Shown here piece after piece: positions 31,145 to 35,601 of a stretch of DNA of 35,601 nt. The notes under the pieces were generated by a model that was given only the letters and a program-made list of their open reading frames with translations, made no database searches and had not been told where the DNA came from. The first letter of the stretch is position 1; each line of letters opens with the position of its first letter. Origin of the DNA: Candidatus Aminicenantota bacterium (GTDB lineage: Bacteria; Acidobacteriota; Aminicenantia; Aminicenantales; CALLJL01); the NCBI GenBank assembly GCA_026416195.1, contig JAOAFQ010000133.1, positions 1 to 35,601 of the forward strand. The letters are read 5' to 3'. Made by a program: the position numbers and the translations under genes.

Positions 31145-31246
31145 AAACCTTCCTAAAAGATAAAAATTAGAATAAGGAATAGAATTTGGATATAATATAA
31201 AACTCATTCTCATGCGCCTTGATTTTTACTTAATAAGGAGGCGTTG

Positions 31247-31681
31247 ATGGGTAATGGCCATTTTGAGCCCCGTCTAGTGGGCTTCCTCTGTAACTGGTGT
31301 TCTTATACTGGGGCTGACTTAGCTGGAACCGCTCGGATGGTATACGCCCCTAACATTCGAATTATTCGAGTTATGTGTAGTGGTCGAGTCGATCCCCAGT
31401 TTATTTTCAAGGCTTTCCGTGAAGGGGCAGATGGTGTCCTCATCTCAGGCTGCCACCCAGGCGATTGTCATTATCAGGAAGGTAATTACAAAGCCTTAAG
31501 ACGTTACAAGCTCCTCCTCCAAATGCTTGAACAATTAGGCATAGAAAAAGAAAGATGTCGACTCGTTTGGGTTTCTGCCTCAGAGGGAGCTCGTTTTCAG
31601 CAAATTGTTAATGAATTTACTGACCAAATTCGTCGTCTTGGTCCACTTAATTTCAAATTTGATGGAGGTGCTCGTGAGTAA
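31247..31681 (+). CDS. mvhD: MvhD-like 2Fe-2S subunit
   Basis: This 144-residue protein has the MvhD/FlpD cysteine pattern: FLCNWCSY (C15, C18), VMCSGRVD (C44) and GCHPGDCHY (C69, C74). MvhD bridges a donor enzyme such as the MvhAG hydrogenase to HdrA through a 2Fe-2S cluster. The ATG at 31247 lies 5 bases after AAGGAGG and is preferred to the TTG at 31244. It leads mvhD-mvhG-mvhA. In many genomes mvhD sits next to or fused with hdrA; here the nearest HdrA gene is more than 7 kb away and separated by an opposing operon. Confidence 0.93.
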   Translation: MGNGHFEPRLVGFLCNWCSYTGADLAGTARMVYAPNIRIIRVMCSGRVDPQFIFKAFREGADGVLISGCHPGDCHYQEGNYKALRRYKLLLQMLEQLGIEKERCRLVWVSASEGARFQQIVNEFTDQIRRLGPLNFKFDGGARE

Positions 31682-32648
31682 GCCTAAAATTGCTTTCTAT
31701 TGGTGTGCCTCCTGCGGCGGTTGCGAAGAAGCCGTCGTTGACTTGGCAGAAAATATTCTCAAGGTGATCGAAGCAGTGGAGATTGTTTTTTGGCCGGTTG
31801 CTTTAGATTTCAAGAAAAAAGATGTTGAGGCGATGCCTGATGGTTCAATTACCGTAAGTTTCATCAATGGTTCAGTTAGACTGTCCGAACAGGAAGAAAT
31901 GGTTCATTTGCTTCGCCAAAAATCACAGTTGGTAGTCGCTTTTGGAAGCTGTGCCCATCTTGGAGGAATTCCAGGCCTTGCTAACTTCTGGAATAAGGAA
32001 ACCATTTTCCATCGCGTCTATTTTACGACTCCCTCAACAGTTAATCCTGACAGGGTTGTTCCTCAGGAAAAGGTGATAATTGAAAACAAAGAATTGACCT
32101 TACCAGCCTTCTACGACACAGTTAGAGCCCTCGATCAGGTTATCGAAGTTGACTACTACCTTCCTGGATGTGCTCCTCCTCCCAATTTGGTTATGAAGGC
32201 GGTTTTTGCTATTTTGGAAGGGAACCTTCCTCCAAAAGGATCAGTTCTAGCTCCCAATAAATCCCTCTGCGACGATTGTGATCGCAATAAAACCAAACCT
32301 GAAAAATTGACGATCAAAGAATTTAAAAGGCCCTGGGAAGTTTGGCTTGATCCAGAAAAATGCTTTCTGGCTCAAGGGGTCATCTGTCTGGGACCAGCCT
32401 CAAGAACTGGTTGTGAAGAAAGATGTATTTCCGCCAATATGCCTTGTCGAGGCTGCTTCGGTCCAACTGACCAAGTTTATGACCAGGGAGCCAAATTTTT
32501 ATCCGCCTTGGCCTCCCTTATCGATGCTAAGGACGAAAAAGAGATAGAAAAAATTGTTCAAACCATCGTTGATCCGGCCGGAACTTTTTATCAGTTTAGT
32601 CTTCCTAAATCTATTCTCGGTCGGAGAAAACTGGAGGCAATAAAATGA
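31674..32648 (+). CDS. mvhG: MvhG-like [NiFe]-hydrogenase small subunit
   Basis: This protein of about 324 residues begins with YWCASCGGCEE (C11, C14, C17), the small-subunit proximal-cluster motif, followed by AFGSCAHLGGIPG and PGCAPPPN, and later CFLAQGVICLGPASRTGCEERC and MPCRGCFGPT for the outer clusters. There is no Tat signal, so it is cytoplasmic, as in group 3 enzymes. The GTG at 31674 lies 5 bases after GGAGG and overlaps mvhD by 8 bases; the in-frame ATG at 31662 carries that GGAGG inside its own coding sequence. It overlaps mvhA by 4 bases. Confidence 0.92.
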   Translation: MSKPKIAFYWCASCGGCEEAVVDLAENILKVIEAVEIVFWPVALDFKKKDVEAMPDGSITVSFINGSVRLSEQEEMVHLLRQKSQLVVAFGSCAHLGGIPGLANFWNKETIFHRVYFTTPSTVNPDRVVPQEKVIIENKELTLPAFYDTVRALDQVIEVDYYLPGCAPPPNLVMKAVFAILEGNLPPKGSVLAPNKSLCDDCDRNKTKPEKLTIKEFKRPWEVWLDPEKCFLAQGVICLGPASRTGCEERCISANMPCRGCFGPTDQVYDQGAKFLSALASLIDAKDEKEIEKIVQTIVDPAGTFYQFSLPKSILGRRKLEAIK

Positions 32649-34108
32649 GTCAGAGAATAACTATTGATCCTATAACTCGATTAGAAGGTCATGGTAAAAT
32701 CGAAATTTTCTTAAACGAGGCTGGCGAGGTAGAAAGGGCCTTTCTTCAAGTTCCTGAGTTAAGAGGGTTTGAGCAGTTTGCCGTAGGTCGGCCGGTGGAG
32801 GAACTGCCTAGGATTACCCCCCGAATTTGTGGCGTCTGTCCCACGGCCCATCACATGGCTTCAACGAAATGTGTCGACGCCGTTTTTCATGTCGAGCCCC
32901 CTCCCACCGCCCGCAAGATCAGAGAACTAATTTATAATGCTTTTATGATGGAGGACCATACCCTTCATTTCTTTTTTCTCGGAGGACCAGATTTTGTTGT
33001 TGGCCCTCAAGCTCCAGCGGCTGAAAGAAATATTCTTGGGGTAATTGGTAAAGTTGGCCTAGAAATTGGAAGCCAAGTAATAAAAATTAGGCGAGAGGTC
33101 AGAGATATAATCAATTATCTTGGCGGAAAGGTCATTCATCCTGTCTGTGGCCTGCCTGGAGGCGTCTCCAAGGGATTAGATGAGGCTCATCGGGTTCAAT
33201 TCCTTGAAGTTGCTCGTCACGCCGTCGAATTTGCCAAGTTTGCTCTGAAAATCTTCGATGAGGTGGTTCTAAAAAATAAAGAATATGTCGATCTTGTTAT
33301 GAGTGAAGCCTATAAATTAACTACCTATTACATGGGACTCGTAGATGAAAACAACCGAGTTAATTTTTATGATGGAATGGTTCGAATAGTCGACCCAGAA
33401 GGTAAAGAATTCGCTAAATTTAAACCCGCCGATTATCTTAGCCATATTGCTGAACACGTCGAGCCTTGGACTTATATCAAGTTTCCTTATCTAAAAAAAT
33501 TGGGTTGGCGGGGTTTTGTTGAGGGTAAAGACACAAGTATTTACCGCGTAGCCCCTTTAGCTCGATTGAATGCAGCTGATGGCATGGCCACTCCTTTGGC
33601 TCAAGAAGAATATGACCGAATGTATCAAGTCTTAGGGGGAAAACCAGCTCACCATACTTTAGCTTTTCATTGGGCTCGACTGATTGAGGCTTTGCAAGCC
33701 GCTGAAACTATGGTCGCCTTGCTTGAAGATAAAGAAATTACCAGCCCCGACATTCGCCGTATTCCTACAGAAACCCCAACGGAGGGCGTAGGAATAGTTG
33801 AAGCGCCAAGAGGAACTCTTATTCATCATTATAAAACAGATGAAAAAGGCTTAGTGACTGAAGCTAACCTAATTGTAGCGACAATGAATAATTCAGCAGC
33901 GATAGCTATGTCCATTGAAAAAGCAGCCAAAGCTTTTATTAAGGGCGGAAAAATCTCTGAGGGTCTACTTAATTTAGCGGAAATGGCCTTCCGTCCATAC
34001 GATCCCTGTCATGCCTGTGGAACTCACGCTCTACCCGGAGATATGCCTCTAATTATCAATATTTATAACCACCGTGGACAATTAACTGACCAACTTAAAA
34101 GAGACTAA
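32645..34108 (+). CDS. mvhA: MvhA-like [NiFe]-hydrogenase large subunit
   Basis: This 487-residue protein has both NiFe ligand motifs, RICGVCPTAHH (C62, C65) and DPCHACGTH (C455, C458), with RLEGHGK near the N-terminus. About 26 residues follow His461, the expected C-terminal peptide removed by a maturation endopeptidase. The sequence type and the MvhD/MvhG neighbours indicate the group 3c, Hdr-linked, F420-independent class. It should take up H2 in the cytoplasm and feed electrons via MvhD to an HdrA-type flavin. No hyp maturation genes are in the window. Confidence 0.94.
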   Translation: MSQRITIDPITRLEGHGKIEIFLNEAGEVERAFLQVPELRGFEQFAVGRPVEELPRITPRICGVCPTAHHMASTKCVDAVFHVEPPPTARKIRELIYNAFMMEDHTLHFFFLGGPDFVVGPQAPAAERNILGVIGKVGLEIGSQVIKIRREVRDIINYLGGKVIHPVCGLPGGVSKGLDEAHRVQFLEVARHAVEFAKFALKIFDEVVLKNKEYVDLVMSEAYKLTTYYMGLVDENNRVNFYDGMVRIVDPEGKEFAKFKPADYLSHIAEHVEPWTYIKFPYLKKLGWRGFVEGKDTSIYRVAPLARLNAADGMATPLAQEEYDRMYQVLGGKPAHHTLAFHWARLIEALQAAETMVALLEDKEITSPDIRRIPTETPTEGVGIVEAPRGTLIHHYKTDEKGLVTEANLIVATMNNSAAIAMSIEKAAKAFIKGGKISEGLLNLAEMAFRPYDPCHACGTHALPGDMPLIINIYNHRGQLTDQLKRD

Positions 34109-34109
34109 A

Positions 34110-34125
34110 TCTCAGTAGGCTGAGA
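34110..34125. other. Hairpin after mvhA
   Basis: TCTCAG (34110-34115) and CTGAGA (34120-34125) form a perfect 6-bp stem with a TAGG loop 2 bases after the mvhA stop codon. No T-run follows, so it is not a typical intrinsic terminator; it might protect the mRNA 3' end or limit read-through into the kinase gene. Confidence 0.35.
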
Positions 34126-34179
34126 GATTAAGGTTCAGAATAATCAGCCGATTGAAAAAAGGAAGTAAATTAAATTTAA

Positions 34180-35601
34180 ATGCAAAGATTAATTCTCTCC
34201 TTACGGACAAAACTAATTCTAAGCTTTTTAACTGTCATTCTGATTGGAGGCCTAATTTCCTTAGTTATTGGCTCCCGGTTGGTCCGATCAACTCTTATTG
34301 GTCAAGCTCAGCTTAAAGTTAAGCATGATTTAGCTGCCGCCTGGATGGTTTTCAATGAAAAACTCAATGATATTCGCCAAATTGTCACTTTGACGGCGGC
34401 CAGAGAAAGCATCGTTGAAGCCCTCAAAAGGGGTGACAGAGACCTTCTTCTACGATATTTAAACCGCGTTAGAACTGATTTTGGTCTTGATATCCTGACC
34501 CTGACGAATAATCGAGGACAGGTAGTTGTCCGAACCCGCAATCCTCAAATTACTGGTGATGACCAATCCGGCGATGAATTAGTCCAACTAGCTCTTAAAG
34601 GCGCTACAATAGCTTATCCGCAAATTCTTCCCGGTGAGCAATTAAAACTTGAAGGAGAGGATCTAGCCGCTCAAGCCTATATGGAATTTATTCCAACTCT
34701 CAGGGCGGCACCGAAAACGCAAAATTTTGAGACAAGTGGTTTAGTTCTAAAAGCTGCAGCGCCCATTCAAGCCGAAGGAAACCAAATCGTTGGCGTTCTT
34801 TATGGAGCAATCCTGCTTAATCGGAATTATGAAATTGTTGACCGAATCAAAGAAATTGTTTTTAAGGGAGAGAAATACCAAGGCCGGGATGTGGGCACCG
34901 CTACCATTTTCCTTCACGACCTTCGGATCTCGACCAATGTTCGGAACGAAAAAGGCGAAAGGGCTATTGGAACTTTGCTTTCCGCTGAAGTTAAAAAAGC
35001 CGTTTTAGATGAAGGCAAGGCCTGGATCGACCGAGCTTTTGTGGTCAATGACTGGTATATTACCGCTTATGAGCCGATAAAAAATGTTGAAGGCAAGATC
35101 ATTGGCATTCTTTATGTGGGCATGCTGGAAAGACCTTATCTAGATACGGCTAATAGATTAATGTTAACTTTTACGGCCATGGCCTCCCTATGTGTGGTTT
35201 TTCTTCTAGTTATTCTCTATTTTTCCACCACTCAAATTATTCAGCCCCTCAAGAAAATGGTCATAGCGACGCAACAAATTGCTAAAGGGGATCTGGCCCA
35301 TAAAGTCGAGATAAAGGCCAGAGACGAATTGGGGATTCTGGCTGCTTCATTTAATGAAATGATCGATCAATTACGGCGAGCCAATGAAGAATTGGTCGAG
35401 TGGGGCCGAACTCTTGAAAAAAAAGTTGAAGAAAGAACAAGGGAATTAACGGAAATGCAAACGAAACTTTTGCAATCAGAAAAACTTGCTTCCCTAGGAA
35501 AGTTGGCGGCCGGCGTGGCTCATGAAATTAATAATCCTCTTGGAGCCATTTTAATTTATAGTCATTTGCTCTTGGAAGAAACGCCTAAAAATACCCCAGC
35601 C
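34180..35601 (+). CDS. Membrane sensor histidine kinase, Cache-HAMP-HisKA (3' end cut)
   Basis: An open frame from the ATG at 34180 runs to the window edge (474 residues). It has a membrane segment at about 10-32, a large extracytoplasmic domain (about 33-326) resembling a Cache-type sensor with a [10 protein letters not shown] end, a second membrane segment (about 328-348), a HAMP domain ([28 protein letters not shown]), a coiled linker with KVEERTREL, and a HisKA domain with [13 protein letters not shown] (His448). The ATPase domain lies beyond the edge. It starts 71 bases after mvhA on the same strand, with GGAAG about 14 bases upstream. An external small-molecule ligand is likely; any link to the hydrogenase is only positional. 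Confidence 0.88.
   Translation, partial: MQRLILSLRTKLILSFLTVILIGGLISLVIGSRLVRSTLIGQAQLKVKHDLAAAWMVFNEKLNDIRQIVTLTAARESIVEALKRGDRDLLLRYLNRVRTDFGLDILTLTNNRGQVVVRTRNPQITGDDQSGDELVQLALKGATIAYPQILPGEQLKLEGEDLAAQAYMEFIPTLRAAPKTQNFETSGLVLKAAAPIQAEGNQIVGVLYGAILLNRNYEIVDRIKEIVFKGEKYQGRDVGTATIFLHDLRISTNVRNEKGERAIGTLLSAEVKKAVLDEGKAWIDRAFVVNDWYITAYEPIKNVEGKIIGILYVGMLERPYLDTANRLMLTFTAMASLCVVFLLVILYFSTTQIIQPLKKMVIATQQIAKGDLAHKVEIKARDELGILAASFNEMIDQLRRANEELVEWGRTLEKKVEERTRELTEMQTKLLQSEKLASLGKLAAGVAHEINNPLGAILIYSHLLLEETPKNTPA

Larger units (their letters stand above)
30868..31246. other. Divergent promoter region between nuoE (locus 3) and mvhD
   Basis: These 379 AT-rich bases hold no credible gene. They separate the leftward nuo/nfn operon from the rightward mvh operon and must contain both promoters; candidates are listed separately. 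Close to mvhD, CGCC (31215-31218) can pair with GGCG (31240-31243), overlapping the AAGGAGG ribosome site. No long shared operator repeat was found by eye. Confidence 0.5.

Overview
The window is a piece of chromosome from a strictly anaerobic bacterium with a moderately AT-rich genome. Bacterial markers are ribosomal proteins L21 and L27, Obg and GatCA, together with TTGACA/TATAAT-like promoters and Shine-Dalgarno sites. The redox gene content (heterodisulfide-reductase-like HdrABC twice, NuoEF twice, NfnAB, an MvhDGA-type [NiFe] hydrogenase and an H-cluster sensor-like protein) fits a fermentative or syntrophic, H2-cycling lifestyle, as in many uncultivated anaerobic phyla. I cannot assign a phylum from the sequence alone. 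No phage, insertion sequence or CRISPR array was seen.

Layout. Positions 1-7400 are housekeeping and signalling: obg (partial), rpmA and rplU on the minus strand; tRNA-Val; a GAF-GAF-PAS histidine kinase and a REC-PAS-HD-GYP response regulator on the plus strand; tRNA-Glu and tRNA-Lys; then a minus-strand gatC-gatA-lipoprotein operon. Positions 7755-18348 form one compact plus-strand operon: hdrC, hdrB, the N-terminal half of HdrA, six sensor/regulatory-type genes (DRTGG, RsbT-like ATPase, H-cluster protein, DRTGG, PHP, HATPase), then nuoE, an HndB-like 2Fe-2S protein, nuoF, and a fusion of a HydA/NuoG-type iron-sulfur N-terminus with the C-terminal half of HdrA. Positions 18668-23614 hold a second hdrC-hdrB-hdrA set whose HdrA carries a whole GltD/NfnB-like module inserted inside it. 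Positions 23662-30867 are a convergent minus-strand operon, nuoE-nuoF-nuoG-like-nfnA-nfnB. Positions 31247-34108 are mvhD-mvhG-mvhA. A second histidine kinase runs off the right edge.

How the genes may work together. About 26 kb is devoted to flavin-based electron bifurcation/confurcation and pyridine-nucleotide balance. Locus 1 looks like an NAD(H)-linked Hdr complex: NuoEF would exchange electrons with NAD, the HydA-type 2Fe-2S/4Fe-4S segment would pass them to HdrA, and HdrC/HdrB to an unknown acceptor, with an H-cluster protein and ATPases probably sensing H2 or redox state. Locus 2 would couple NADPH (through the inserted GltD-like module) to a second HdrBC. The nuoEFG-like/nfnAB operon would link NADH, NADPH and ferredoxin, and MvhDGA would bring in H2. 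The most unusual feature is in HdrA. In locus 1 it is split into two genes 6.5 kb apart, with the C-half fused to a HydA-type N-terminus; in locus 2 a GltD module is inserted at the same domain boundary.
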